DNA from: CAZBEL01 sp964628055
GTDB taxonomy: Bacteria > Fidelibacterota > Marinisomatia > Marinisomatales > TCS56
Direction: 5' to 3'
DNA: 64,000 nucleotides
Assembly (NCBI GenBank): GCA_964628055.1
Contig: CAZVNL010000007.1
Coordinates: 7,485-71,484 of the forward strand
Shown: positions 8,439 to 16,705 of the stretch, piece after piece
Position numbering within the stretch: position 1 is the stretch's first letter
Layout: each line of letters opens with the position of its first letter
Notes under the pieces: generated by a model
Databases searched by the model: none
Seen by the model: only the letters and a program-made list of their open reading frames with translations
What the model was told of the DNA's origin: nothing
Program-made: the position numbers and the translations under genes

Positions 8439-8800
8439 TTTAAGGGCCTTTGTAGAAGCTAAGTTACAAAATTACATTTCTAATGTCACCCCAGTCATTT
8501 CCCCCTCAGCATACGGTTTTTATCGCCCCCTACTCTAACTTGGGATTGTTTAATAGACCGTACTTACGAGGAAAAACCGGTAAGTTAGGCGAGTTTTAGG
8601 CAGAGTCAGGTTATTTAAGAGAACAGGATAAGTTTATCTATTTTCTTGTTGTGTTTACGAAATTCTCCCTATATTAAGTGCACGTTATTTGGTGATATCC
8701 GATTGGGTTTTACCGTACCGCAAAAACTGTGAAACCCGCCAGACTCACCAATAATGAGCACCTTGAGGAGTACAAAAAGCTAAAGGAAGGAGATCTAAAA
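8439..8800. promoter_or_regulatory. Divergent control region between hypA and the diheme cytochrome
   Basis: 362 bp between two outward-facing genes. I see no gene in it. For the plus strand, TTGTTG at 8646-8651 and TATATT at 8670-8675 (18 bp apart) form a plausible promoter. A GTG reading start at 8729 is possible for the cytochrome, but the ATG at 8801 has a strong AAGGAGA site 8-15 bp upstream. I could not pick a convincing minus-strand promoter or sigma54 site for the hyp operon. Confidence 0.45.
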
Positions 8801-9565
8801 ATGAAATATCGCAATTCTCTAATTGGGGGATTACTTATAGTCATGTTGGTGTTATTTGTAGGCTGTGAAGAGACCTCCAAGAAGCACTATGCTGATGAGA
8901 ACTGGAGTGATGCCAACCTCGTGCGCGGAGGGTTACTCTATGACAAGTGGTGGAAGGTAAACGGATCTGCTGAGCCTACTACCGACTTCCCTCTCTATGC
9001 CAGCGGCGAGGGTACCAAGAGCGGAAGCGACACCTGGAAATGTAAAGAATGTCACGGTTGGGACTACATTGGTGATGAAGGCCATTATGCTACCGGTAGT
9101 CACTATACCGGTTTTGAAGGCGTCTGGACGGCCCGTCTGAATGACCATGCCGATATCTTTGATGCCATAAAGGATGAGGGTGGCGACCATGATTTCTCAT
9201 CCGTTTTAAGCGATGATGATGTCCTGGATCTAACCAAGTTCATCGCTGATGGGCTGGTCGACATGGGAGATTACATTGACGCCAATGGTGTCGTAACCGG
9301 TGATACCACCAATGGTGCTACCCTGTTTGCGGCTAATTGTGAAGCGTGCCATGGTGCTGATGGTCAAACCTTGCCTATTGAAGAAGATGAAGCTGGAGTC
9401 GTAGGTGTCGGATGGTTGGCTGATGATAATCCCTGGGAAATGTTACATAAAATTCGTTGGGGTCAACCTGGAACGTCCATGCCCAGTATGAAAGATGTGG
9501 GTTTGACGGATGACGAATGTGCCGATATTTTGGCCTATGCCCAAAACTCACTCCCGGGTATGTAA
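8801..9565 (+). CDS. Diheme cytochrome c lipoprotein
   Basis: 254 residues from the ATG preceded by GGAAGGAGAT. The N-terminal lipoprotein signal ends LVLFVGC (Cys22). Two heme motifs, CKECH and CEACH, mark two class I-like cytochrome c domains; the second has a distal-Met candidate in TSMPSM. The protein is acidic and probably sits on the periplasmic face of a membrane. A strong terminator hairpin follows directly, so this gene is separated from the downstream operon and may be expressed at a higher level. It may carry electrons between the hydrogenase and the downstream complexes (inference). Confidence 0.85.
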   Translation: MKYRNSLIGGLLIVMLVLFVGCEETSKKHYADENWSDANLVRGGLLYDKWWKVNGSAEPTTDFPLYASGEGTKSGSDTWKCKECHGWDYIGDEGHYATGSHYTGFEGVWTARLNDHADIFDAIKDEGGDHDFSSVLSDDDVLDLTKFIADGLVDMGDYIDANGVVTGDTTNGATLFAANCEACHGADGQTLPIEEDEAGVVGVGWLADDNPWEMLHKIRWGQPGTSMPSMKDVGLTDDECADILAYAQNSLPGM

Positions 9566-9597
9566 ACGACTCATTTTAAATACCTGACTATCAAGAC

Positions 9598-9634
9598 ACG
9601 AGGGGGTGAACTGCTCATCCCCTCGTATTTTTAG
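9598..9634 (+). terminator. Rho-independent terminator (possible attenuator)
   Basis: Arms 9598-9609 and 9615-9626 form a 12-bp stem (ACGAGGGGGTGA with TCATCCCCTCGT, one G-T pair) and a 5-nt loop, followed by ATTTTT. The next gene's ATG is only 31 bp beyond the stem, leaving little room for a promoter after it. Confidence 0.88.
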
Positions 9635-9656
9635 AAAACGAAAGGAGGGCTTTAAA

Positions 9657-10235
9657 ATGAAGAAAATAAAAACACTGGTCGTTTGGTTGGGTATCCTTGG
9701 GAGTACCGGTCTCTGGGGACAAGGGAAACAGCCGGCGGTCTATGCAGGGGTAGCGCGCTGCAAAGTGTGTCATTCTACCACTGCCATGGGAGACCAATAT
9801 TCCGTCTGGGCGGGATCTAAACACGCCCGCGCCTATGAAACCTTGACCACCGAGGAGGCCATGGCCATCGCCCAGGAATGGGATTTGAAAAAGGCTGCTA
9901 ACGAGGCGCCTGAATGCCTCACCTGCCATGTAACCGGTTATAACGACCCGGCGGCTGAATTCGGAAAAAAATTTGATAAAACCAAGGGTGTCCAGTGTGA
10001 GAGTTGTCATGGGGCCGGAGATTCTTACCGAAAACAGGACATTATGTGTGACCCGGAGACCGCTAAGGCCAAAGGGTTGGTGATGCCCACCCCTGAGGAT
10101 TGTTTAACCTGTCATAATGAAAATAGTCCTCGCTACAAGTCCTTTGAATATGATAAATTTTACGCTCAAATTGAGCACCATAAGAATCCGGATTACGAAT
10201 GTGAAACTCCCGAAGATGATGAGGAAGAATGGTAG
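9657..10235 (+). CDS. Tetraheme c554-like periplasmic cytochrome
   Basis: 192 residues from the ATG preceded by AAAGGAGGGC. There is a signal peptide (cleavage near GLWGQG) and four CxxCH motifs: CKVCH, CLTCH, CESCH, CLTCH. The pattern Y-x-G-x-x-x-C-x-x-CH followed by W-x-x-x-KHA-x-A is that of the cytochrome c554 family. A paralog lies at 21525-22112 with the same four-heme spacing. The C-terminus is very acidic (PEDDEEEW). It overlaps the pentaheme gene by 7 bp, making it the first gene of the Qrc/ACIII-like operon and a likely soluble partner of that complex (inference). Confidence 0.85.
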   Translation: MKKIKTLVVWLGILGSTGLWGQGKQPAVYAGVARCKVCHSTTAMGDQYSVWAGSKHARAYETLTTEEAMAIAQEWDLKKAANEAPECLTCHVTGYNDPAAEFGKKFDKTKGVQCESCHGAGDSYRKQDIMCDPETAKAKGLVMPTPEDCLTCHNENSPRYKSFEYDKFYAQIEHHKNPDYECETPEDDEEEW

Positions 10236-10753
10236 ACGCCTTTCTTCGTAATCGTTGCCAACGATTATGGCCCGCGCTGGTTTGGTTTTTATCTCTGGGG
10301 CTCTTGCTTCCGGGTTGTCGTTCCCAGAAAGAAGTCGTTCAGCCTATTGCCTATAACCATAAGATTCATTATACCGAAGCCGGATTGGATTGCACCGACT
10401 GTCACACGGGTGTTGAGACGGATGTTCATGCTAGGTTACCCTCCATTGAAGTTTGCGAAACGTGTCATAGTGAACCCCAAGGCGAGAGTGCCAAAGAGGC
10501 CAAGGTAGTGGAGGCCGTGAATGAAGGCCGCGAGATTCCCTGGAAGCGTATTTATACTGTCCCGGAACACGTGTTTTTCTCTCACCGGCGTCACGTTACA
10601 GCCGGACAAATTCCCTGTGCTACCTGTCACGGGGCCGTGGATCAATTAACCGCCCCTGCCCCGGTTCAGTTGATTCCCATCGAAATGAAGCGTTGCATGA
10701 GCTGCCACGACAACAAGTCCATTTCTAACGACTGTATTAATTGCCATGTCTGA
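10229..10753 (+). CDS. Pentaheme cytochrome c lipoprotein of a Qrc/ActA-like complex
   Basis: 174 residues with a lipobox LLLPGC near residue 30 and five heme motifs: CTDCH, CETCH, CATCH, CMSCH, CINCH. The pattern of paired NH-x-x-H and FSHRRH sequences before hemes is typical of cytochrome c7/c3-like folds. It is immediately upstream of, and overlaps by 8 bp, a molybdopterin-fold protein, then a four-cluster ferredoxin and NrfD. This is the order of QrcABCD of sulfate reducers and resembles ActA (pentaheme) of Alternative Complex III. It would pass electrons between periplasmic cytochromes and the membrane complex. Confidence 0.82.
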   Translation: MVDAFLRNRCQRLWPALVWFLSLGLLLPGCRSQKEVVQPIAYNHKIHYTEAGLDCTDCHTGVETDVHARLPSIEVCETCHSEPQGESAKEAKVVEAVNEGREIPWKRIYTVPEHVFFSHRRHVTAGQIPCATCHGAVDQLTAPAPVQLIPIEMKRCMSCHDNKSISNDCINCHV

Positions 10754-13166
10754 CAAGCGAATCCTCTCCCGGCGCGAATTTTTAAAAATTACCGGGTTAG
10801 CCACCGGAGGAGCAGCCCTGGCTGCCGGAACCTTTTCCCAACTATTTGCCCTTTCTGATAAAACGCTGGAAGTGTTACGTCGGGGGCCGGGGAAAGTAAC
10901 CTGGCGCAATACGGTCTGTCGCCTATGCCCCGGGGGCTGTAGCTTGCGGATTCGGCGCATTGACGGCGTTCCCGTGAGTCTTACTGGAAACCCCCTTTCC
11001 CCCATCAATCGGGGAGGGACCTGCCCCGCTGCCTACGCCAACCTGGAGATCCTGTTTCATCCCGATCGACTTACGGTCCCCATGGCCCGCCCGGAAGGAC
11101 CCATCCGGAAGGAACTGAACCCGGTAGCATGGGATGAAATTCTAAATTCAATCACCCAGGATATCATCGCCCTTAAAGAGCGGAATCAAACCCATAACAT
11201 TGCGATCATCAACGGCGATGACACGCCCCTTATGCAAGAGCTATGGCAGAACGTGGCTAACTGGCTGGGGACGCCTAACTTTTATAACGAAGAACACCGC
11301 GGTGAAAATCCCAATTCCACCTTCATGACGCAGGGGTTTGCGGAAGCGCCTAAATTGGATATCATCAATGCCGATTATATTCTCAGCTTGGGGGCCAATT
11401 TCTTGGAAGAAGGCGCCCCGGTACACTTTAACCAAGTCTTAAGCCAGTTCAAAGATTTACAGAATGTGACCCGCAACAAGCTCATTTATGTGGGTCCCCG
11501 GGCAAATATCACCGCCACCAGCAGTCATCGCTGGATACCCATCGATCCCGATACGTGGGGAACCTTCGCCCTGGGGCTGGCCCATATTCTTATCGATGAA
11601 AACAACCTTGATCTGGACTATTTCCGTAAAAACAGTCACGGCTTTACTGGTTGGACCGACAAGGAGGGTCAGGCACATTTAGGGTTCGAGACGATCATCC
11701 GGTCGGAGTTCCATCCCAAGCGCGTGGAGGAAATCACTAGGGTTGCCGAAAAAGATCTCCGGGAAATCGCCGAGGGGTTGAAGTCCCGGGCGCGGCCGGT
11801 GGTCCTCTGTGGCCAAGAAGCTCTCCAGTCTCCCCGCGGCTTACTCCACCTCTGGGCCACCCATTGCCTCAATTTCCTAATCGGGGCCATCCAGCGGGAA
11901 GGCGGCTGGTACTTCACGGGAACGGACAAACAAAAGCGCCTCTACACTGTTCCTTACCAGGGGAAACCGGTGCAAAATTTATTCCATACAGATAAACATC
12001 CGCCCCTGGAAAAACCGTCCCTGGACATTTTTGCCGAACGGGTGGAGGGGTACGCCCCCTATCCCATCGAACTTTTAATCATTAATAAAGCCAATCCGGT
12101 CTTCTATGGTGAAAATCGTACCAAGTGGAAGATCCTTCTGAAGCACATTCCCCGGGTCGTCTACATTGGCGATTTGCCTAACGAAACCAGCGCCCACGCA
12201 GATGTGATTTTGCCCTGTCATTCGCCGTTAGAGAGCTGGGATTTAGTGGAGGAGGTTCCCGGTGTACCCGCCGCAGCTGCCGTCTTGCAACACCCGGTGC
12301 TAAAACCCATGTACGATACCCGTTCCAGTTATGATATCATCAAGAGCATTTTGAGCGGTATTGCGGATTTCGACGAAAATATTCTCCCGGTGAAAGACGC
12401 CAAGTCACTGGTAAAAAAGCGGTTGCAAAAGATTTATCGTTCCCGTCAGGGCCAGGTATTCACGGAACAGGATCGGGAAACCTGGAAGACGCTGTATCAA
12501 TCCCACCGCCAGTTGAAAATGGAACTTTCGGAAAAACAATTTTTGAAGGCCCTCCTGAAAAATGGTGGGTGGTGGAACCCCGCCCTGGTAACGAACAAAT
12601 CCCTTTCCGGGGTGCTTAAAACCAAGCACGGTTGGTTCGAGTTCTTCGATCCCCTTTTGGTGACCCAGGACGATGTTACCGGCGATTATAATCAGCTTTT
12701 AAAACGCCTTTTGACGGAGCGCAAGTATCCCAAGAGCATGGAACGGTATACAGCTTCCGAGGAATTGGGTTATCCCCTCACGTTAATCGCCGGCTTTCCC
12801 ATCACGAATCCCGGTGGAAAGGCCGTGTATTCTCCCACTTTAATGGAAACGATGGGTATCCTGAGGGAGATATTCTGGGAGAGTTGGGCGGAGATCCACC
12901 CGGAAACGGCGCACAAGTACGCAGTGGCCGACGGCCAGATAATCCAGTTGGATTCACCTGTAGGGGTGATCAAGGTCCGGGCCCGGGTGCGGCCGATCAT
13001 CCATCCCGACACTGTGTTTATTCCCCTGGGGGTGGGGCGCGAAAATGTGGGCCGCTTCAGCTCCGGGATGGGTTCGGATCCCCGGGAGTTGATGGTGCCC
13101 CAACCGGAGATCAATACAGGGAATATTGTCCTGTCAGGAACTCCCATAAGAATTACGTTGATTTAG
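10746..13166 (+). CDS. Molybdopterin-oxidoreductase-fold subunit, Tat-exported (QrcB/ActB-like)
   Basis: 806 residues. The Tat signal is SRREFLKITGLATGG. A CX2CX3CX27C motif (Cys58, 61, 65, 93) can bind the FS0 [4Fe-4S] cluster. The body follows the CISM fold to a C-terminal molydopterin-binding-type domain (about 690-806). Near residue 225, where many true oxidoreductases carry the Mo-ligating Cys, Ser or Sec, I read LGANFLEEGAP, with none of these. That fits QrcB/ActB relatives thought to be electron-transfer scaffolds without Mo chemistry, but I cannot prove it from one sequence. It is periplasmic and part of an operon with a pentaheme protein, ferredoxin and NrfD. Confidence 0.82.
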   Translation: MSDKRILSRREFLKITGLATGGAALAAGTFSQLFALSDKTLEVLRRGPGKVTWRNTVCRLCPGGCSLRIRRIDGVPVSLTGNPLSPINRGGTCPAAYANLEILFHPDRLTVPMARPEGPIRKELNPVAWDEILNSITQDIIALKERNQTHNIAIINGDDTPLMQELWQNVANWLGTPNFYNEEHRGENPNSTFMTQGFAEAPKLDIINADYILSLGANFLEEGAPVHFNQVLSQFKDLQNVTRNKLIYVGPRANITATSSHRWIPIDPDTWGTFALGLAHILIDENNLDLDYFRKNSHGFTGWTDKEGQAHLGFETIIRSEFHPKRVEEITRVAEKDLREIAEGLKSRARPVVLCGQEALQSPRGLLHLWATHCLNFLIGAIQREGGWYFTGTDKQKRLYTVPYQGKPVQNLFHTDKHPPLEKPSLDIFAERVEGYAPYPIELLIINKANPVFYGENRTKWKILLKHIPRVVYIGDLPNETSAHADVILPCHSPLESWDLVEEVPGVPAAAAVLQHPVLKPMYDTRSSYDIIKSILSGIADFDENILPVKDAKSLVKKRLQKIYRSRQGQVFTEQDRETWKTLYQSHRQLKMELSEKQFLKALLKNGGWWNPALVTNKSLSGVLKTKHGWFEFFDPLLVTQDDVTGDYNQLLKRLLTERKYPKSMERYTASEELGYPLTLIAGFPITNPGGKAVYSPTLMETMGILREIFWESWAEIHPETAHKYAVADGQIIQLDSPVGVIKVRARVRPIIHPDTVFIPLGVGRENVGRFSSGMGSDPRELMVPQPEINTGNIVLSGTPIRITLI

Positions 13167-13176
13167 TAGGTGCTAT

Positions 13177-13863
13177 ATGGCTAAATGGGGCATGGTAATC
13201 GACTTGAACAAATGCACCGGATGTGGAGCCTGTGTTAATGCCTGCCGCATGGAAAATAATGTTCCCAACGTAGGGCCCGGCCCAGCCCAGGCAGGACGCG
13301 CCATGGATTGGATGCAGATCGTCACGGAATATCACGGCGAGTACCCCGACATCCGGATCACCCATATTCCACGACCCTGTTTCCAGTGTGACAACCCGCC
13401 CTGCACCAAGGTGTGCCCCGTCCATGCCACCTATAAGAACGAAGATGGCCTGGTGGGGCAGGTGTACTATCGGTGTATCGGCTGCCGGTTTTGTATGGCG
13501 GCCTGTCCGTATTCCGCCAAGACTTTCAACTATGCCGCTCCCCAGGTGCCCGAGGCCTATGAACCCACGCAAAATCCTGACGTTACTCGCCGCATGAAAG
13601 GGGTGGTTGAAAAATGTAGCTTCTGCCACCACCGCCTGGCCTTAGCCAAGGATATTGCGCGTTACGAGAACCGCGATCTCCGGGAGGAAGACTACCAACC
13701 GGCGTGCGTGGAATCGTGTCCCACGGCCGCTATGTACTTTGGCGATTTGGACAATCCCACCCACACCGTCAATCACCTCATGCACTCCAACCGCGCCTTT
13801 CGCCTGGAAGAAGAGCTCGGCACGGAACCCAAGGTAATCTACCTTAAAAAGGAAGACCGATAA
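13177..13863 (+). CDS. Four-cluster ferredoxin subunit (QrcC/PsrB-like)
   Basis: 228 residues with four cysteine groups for [4Fe-4S] clusters: CTGCGACVNAC; CFQCDNPPCTKVC; CIGCRFCMAAC; and CSFC with CVESC. It has no signal peptide, so it is probably exported bound to the Tat substrate just upstream, as in Psr/Qrc complexes. It lies 10 bp after the molybdopterin-fold gene and overlaps NrfD by 1 bp. It wires the quinone-reactive membrane subunit to the periplasmic subunits. Confidence 0.93.
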   Translation: MAKWGMVIDLNKCTGCGACVNACRMENNVPNVGPGPAQAGRAMDWMQIVTEYHGEYPDIRITHIPRPCFQCDNPPCTKVCPVHATYKNEDGLVGQVYYRCIGCRFCMAACPYSAKTFNYAAPQVPEAYEPTQNPDVTRRMKGVVEKCSFCHHRLALAKDIARYENRDLREEDYQPACVESCPTAAMYFGDLDNPTHTVNHLMHSNRAFRLEEELGTEPKVIYLKKEDR

Positions 13864-15212
13864 TGGCTGACCTACGCCAGGATCCTGACTATACCCTTTA
13901 CCGACCCATCGTAGAGAAGGATAGACGCTTCTACTGGATGGCGGGGTTCTTCCTGGCCATCATTGCGTGGGCCCTAATCATGTACATCCGCCAGTTAGTC
14001 TACGGCCTCTCCGTCACAGGGTTGAATAATACCGTCACCTGGGGGTTTTACATTATTAACTTTGTCTTTTTTATTGGTATCAGCCATGCCGGTACCTTGA
14101 TTTCGGCGATTTTACGCCTTTCCAAGGCCGAGTGGCGCCGACCCATTACCAGGATGTCGGAGGTCATTACCGCCATTGTCCTCATGATTGGAGGGTTGCA
14201 CCCCATCATCGACCTAGGGCGCCCGGATCGCGTCTTAAATGTCTTCTTTTATGGCCGCCTACAATCACCTCTCCTTTGGGATGTAACCGCCATTAGTCTC
14301 TATTTTACCGCTAGCACGGTGTACCTCTATGTTCCCTTGATTCCCGATATTGCTCTGTTAAGGGATAAGACCAAAAAATTGAAGTGGTTTTACACTTTCT
14401 TAAGTTGGGGTTACCGGGGAACGGAGCGTCAAAAACAGATTTTGGAGCGGGCCATGACCATCCTTATGGTGGTGGTGATCCCCGTGGCGGTGAGTGTGCA
14501 CACGGTCATTTCCTATATTTTCTCCATGACGCTCCAGTCTGGTTGGCACAGCACAATTTTCGGACCATATTTTGTGACGGGGGCAATTTTTTCCGGAACC
14601 GCTACGCTCTTAGTGGTGATGATCGCCTTCCGAAAACTGTACCACTTAGAACGGTATCTGAAAGATGTTCATTTCCAAAACCTGAGTATTCTGCTCCTGG
14701 TATTTTCGCTCCTCTGGGCCTATTTTACCTTCAGTGAATACCTCACTGGTATCTATGGAAACGAGCCCATGGAAATGCGGGTTATTCGCTTTAAACTCAC
14801 CGGTGCCTACGCCCCCTATTTCTGGGCCATGGTCATTTTCAATTTTCTCATTCCCCTGGTGATCTTAGCCTACAAAAAGTTTAAAACGATTACCGGTATT
14901 TTCGTCGCCAGTATGGGTGTGATCATTGGTATGTGGCTGGAACGGTTGATCATCATTGTTCCCTCCCTGTCTAATCCGCGTTTACCTGTTGTGAGTGAAC
15001 CTTACATTCCCAGTTTAACCGAATGGTCCCTCTTTGCCGGCGGGGTTGCGGTGTTCTGCTTCCTCTTCTTGATCTTTTCCCGATTCTTCCCCATTATTTC
15101 CATCTGGGAGATCAAGGAGGGTCGCACCGAGGGAATCGAGGTGGTTAAGAGTCGGTTGGAATCCTATCTTCCCGACCAGACACCTGTAAAAGAAGGTGAA
15201 GACAATGAATAA
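13863..15212 (+). CDS. NrfD/PsrC-type quinone-reactive membrane subunit (QrcD/ActC-like)
   Basis: 449 residues and about ten membrane helices, the long form typical of QrcD, ActC and ActF rather than the eight-helix PsrC. Family-typical elements are NNTVTWGFYIINFVFFIGISHAGT near 55-78 and GGLHPIIDLGRPDR near 115-128. It binds menaquinol at the periplasmic side and exchanges electrons with the ferredoxin. It starts 1 bp inside the ferredoxin stop, indicating translational coupling. Confidence 0.92.
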   Translation: MADLRQDPDYTLYRPIVEKDRRFYWMAGFFLAIIAWALIMYIRQLVYGLSVTGLNNTVTWGFYIINFVFFIGISHAGTLISAILRLSKAEWRRPITRMSEVITAIVLMIGGLHPIIDLGRPDRVLNVFFYGRLQSPLLWDVTAISLYFTASTVYLYVPLIPDIALLRDKTKKLKWFYTFLSWGYRGTERQKQILERAMTILMVVVIPVAVSVHTVISYIFSMTLQSGWHSTIFGPYFVTGAIFSGTATLLVVMIAFRKLYHLERYLKDVHFQNLSILLLVFSLLWAYFTFSEYLTGIYGNEPMEMRVIRFKLTGAYAPYFWAMVIFNFLIPLVILAYKKFKTITGIFVASMGVIIGMWLERLIIIVPSLSNPRLPVVSEPYIPSLTEWSLFAGGVAVFCFLFLIFSRFFPIISIWEIKEGRTEGIEVVKSRLESYLPDQTPVKEGEDNE

Positions 15213-15456
15213 ACAGCAACGTATCACCCCTACCTTCATCCTGTTTCTGCAGATACTAAGTATTTCCCTGATCTGGTTGTTAGTCATCAGCGTGATTTTC
15301 TGGATCTTAAACCTGATTTCCCTTTCTTCGTATCTACACGATGCCCAGAATGCCACCCTGGGTATTTCCATTGTGGTCATGCCTGTATTTATTCTCCTGG
15401 CAGCGGTTTTGACCTATGTCTTTGTCGGTTTACGTAAAGCACGCTTTAAAGACTAG
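15205..15456 (+). CDS. Small two-helix membrane protein of the Qrc/ACIII-like operon
   Basis: 83 residues from an ATG inside the end of the NrfD gene (8 bp overlap). Two hydrophobic helices (about 10-38 and 52-76) with few charged residues between. I do not recognise the family. Its position, size and overlap suggest an accessory membrane subunit that stabilises the NrfD complex. A GTG 9 bp upstream is an alternative start; the ATG is preferred because of the GAAGGTGAA just before it. Confidence 0.7.
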   Translation: MNKQQRITPTFILFLQILSISLIWLLVISVIFWILNLISLSSYLHDAQNATLGISIVVMPVFILLAAVLTYVFVGLRKARFKD

Positions 15457-15457
15457 C

Positions 15458-16705
15458 ATGCGCCCTATAGCCTGCGGGTTTTTAGTGCGTCTTATGGTGC
15501 TGGTCGCCCTGCTGAGCACCGGGGTTCAGAGCGCCCATGTTCAGGGGTATTTCTCCACTTCTACCTACACCTTTTCCCGGCGCAGCCTGGAAGATAGCAC
15601 CCATCTACACTTCCGCCTGTACCAATCGGCCCTTGTACGGGCCACCGATTTACTCCTGGACAAGAGTCGCTTAACCTTTTCGGGAATCTTCTATACTGAC
15701 CCGATTAGTAGCTTCGATAATGAGCCTGTCTTCCAGGTTTATCAGCTAAACTACCTAACGCAGTGGTTTCAGGGGTACTTAACGGCGACGATTGGTCGCC
15801 AGTTTGTCTACTCGGCCAGTGGCAGTGGGAGAATGGACGGCATGAAGTTGGAATATAATTTGAAAAAGCTGCGCTTAACCGGTTTTGCGGGGGGCTATGT
15901 TCCCGCTTCGGGGATGACCACTGAACCGGTTAAAAACCGTTTTTTGGGGTTGGAGGTGCGTTGGCGGCCTAACCAGCAGCTTGATCTTCGTGTGGGATAC
16001 CTGGACAAGGCCCATGGCCGGACGGTGTACCGGTCGGCTTATTTGAGGAATACCGAAGTTCCAGCTACGATTCAACGGCGGTTGGGTCTACAAGGGCGCT
16101 GGCAGGGGGGGAGCTGGTCTGTTTTTTTACGTAACCGGTTTAAGATCGCCCCCGAACAACTGGCTGATTTGACCGTGCAACTCGCCCGCCAAGTTCGGCG
16201 GACAAGTCGCCTGCAAAATTTAGTGGTGGAATACAACTTACGAGAACCCCAGGTGCCAGATAATTCCATTTTTTCCGTCTTTAATGCTTCCCCGTACCAG
16301 GAAATCCGTGTTCAAGGCCAGGTCCGTGTCACCGGGCAACTAATAAGCTTTACGGAAGTACGCCATATTATTTTAAGGGATGATCAGGCCACCGATGTGA
16401 CGTTAGGTCTGCGCCATGGTGCCTATTCCCTGGTGCTACGCAACCAGGCGGGTTACGGCGGTGCCGGGAGTCAACTGTTGCTCACAGGTAACCAACAGGT
16501 GGGCGGAATCGCCATAGAGGGTCGCCTGTCCCTGGGGAACTATCGCTTATTAGAGGGCACCTGGAACGACTTGGCTACGGCCACGCTGCAAGGGTCCCTG
16601 CCACTGGGCAAGCGCTTGGTGCTCATTACGGAACTCCAGGTGCTGCGTAATAAATACTATGCTCGCGACGCGCGCTTATTTACGGGGTTGAAATACAGCT
16701 TATGA
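15458..16705 (+). CDS. Putative outer-membrane beta-barrel protein of the cytochrome operon
   Basis: 415 residues from the ATG two bases after the preceding stop. A signal peptide (about 1-27, ending near SAHVQG) is followed by alternating polar/aromatic beta strands throughout, for example RLYQSALVRATDLLLD, LRLTGFAGGYVP, QLDLRVGYLDKAHG and LVLITELQVLRNKYY, ending in LFTGLKYSL. This is the pattern of an outer-membrane barrel of roughly 16-22 strands. I do not recognise the family; it is shorter than MtrB. It sits between the quinone complex and a 14-heme cytochrome (4-bp overlap), so a porin-cytochrome conduit is possible (inference). Confidence 0.6.
   Translation: MRPIACGFLVRLMVLVALLSTGVQSAHVQGYFSTSTYTFSRRSLEDSTHLHFRLYQSALVRATDLLLDKSRLTFSGIFYTDPISSFDNEPVFQVYQLNYLTQWFQGYLTATIGRQFVYSASGSGRMDGMKLEYNLKKLRLTGFAGGYVPASGMTTEPVKNRFLGLEVRWRPNQQLDLRVGYLDKAHGRTVYRSAYLRNTEVPATIQRRLGLQGRWQGGSWSVFLRNRFKIAPEQLADLTVQLARQVRRTSRLQNLVVEYNLREPQVPDNSIFSVFNASPYQEIRVQGQVRVTGQLISFTEVRHIILRDDQATDVTLGLRHGAYSLVLRNQAGYGGAGSQLLLTGNQQVGGIAIEGRLSLGNYRLLEGTWNDLATATLQGSLPLGKRLVLITELQVLRNKYYARDARLFTGLKYSL

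Noticed and set aside
8439..8800. A sigma54 promoter for the hyp operon
   Set aside because: I found no GG-N10-GC element with acceptable flanks; only a sigma70-like candidate on the plus strand could be supported.
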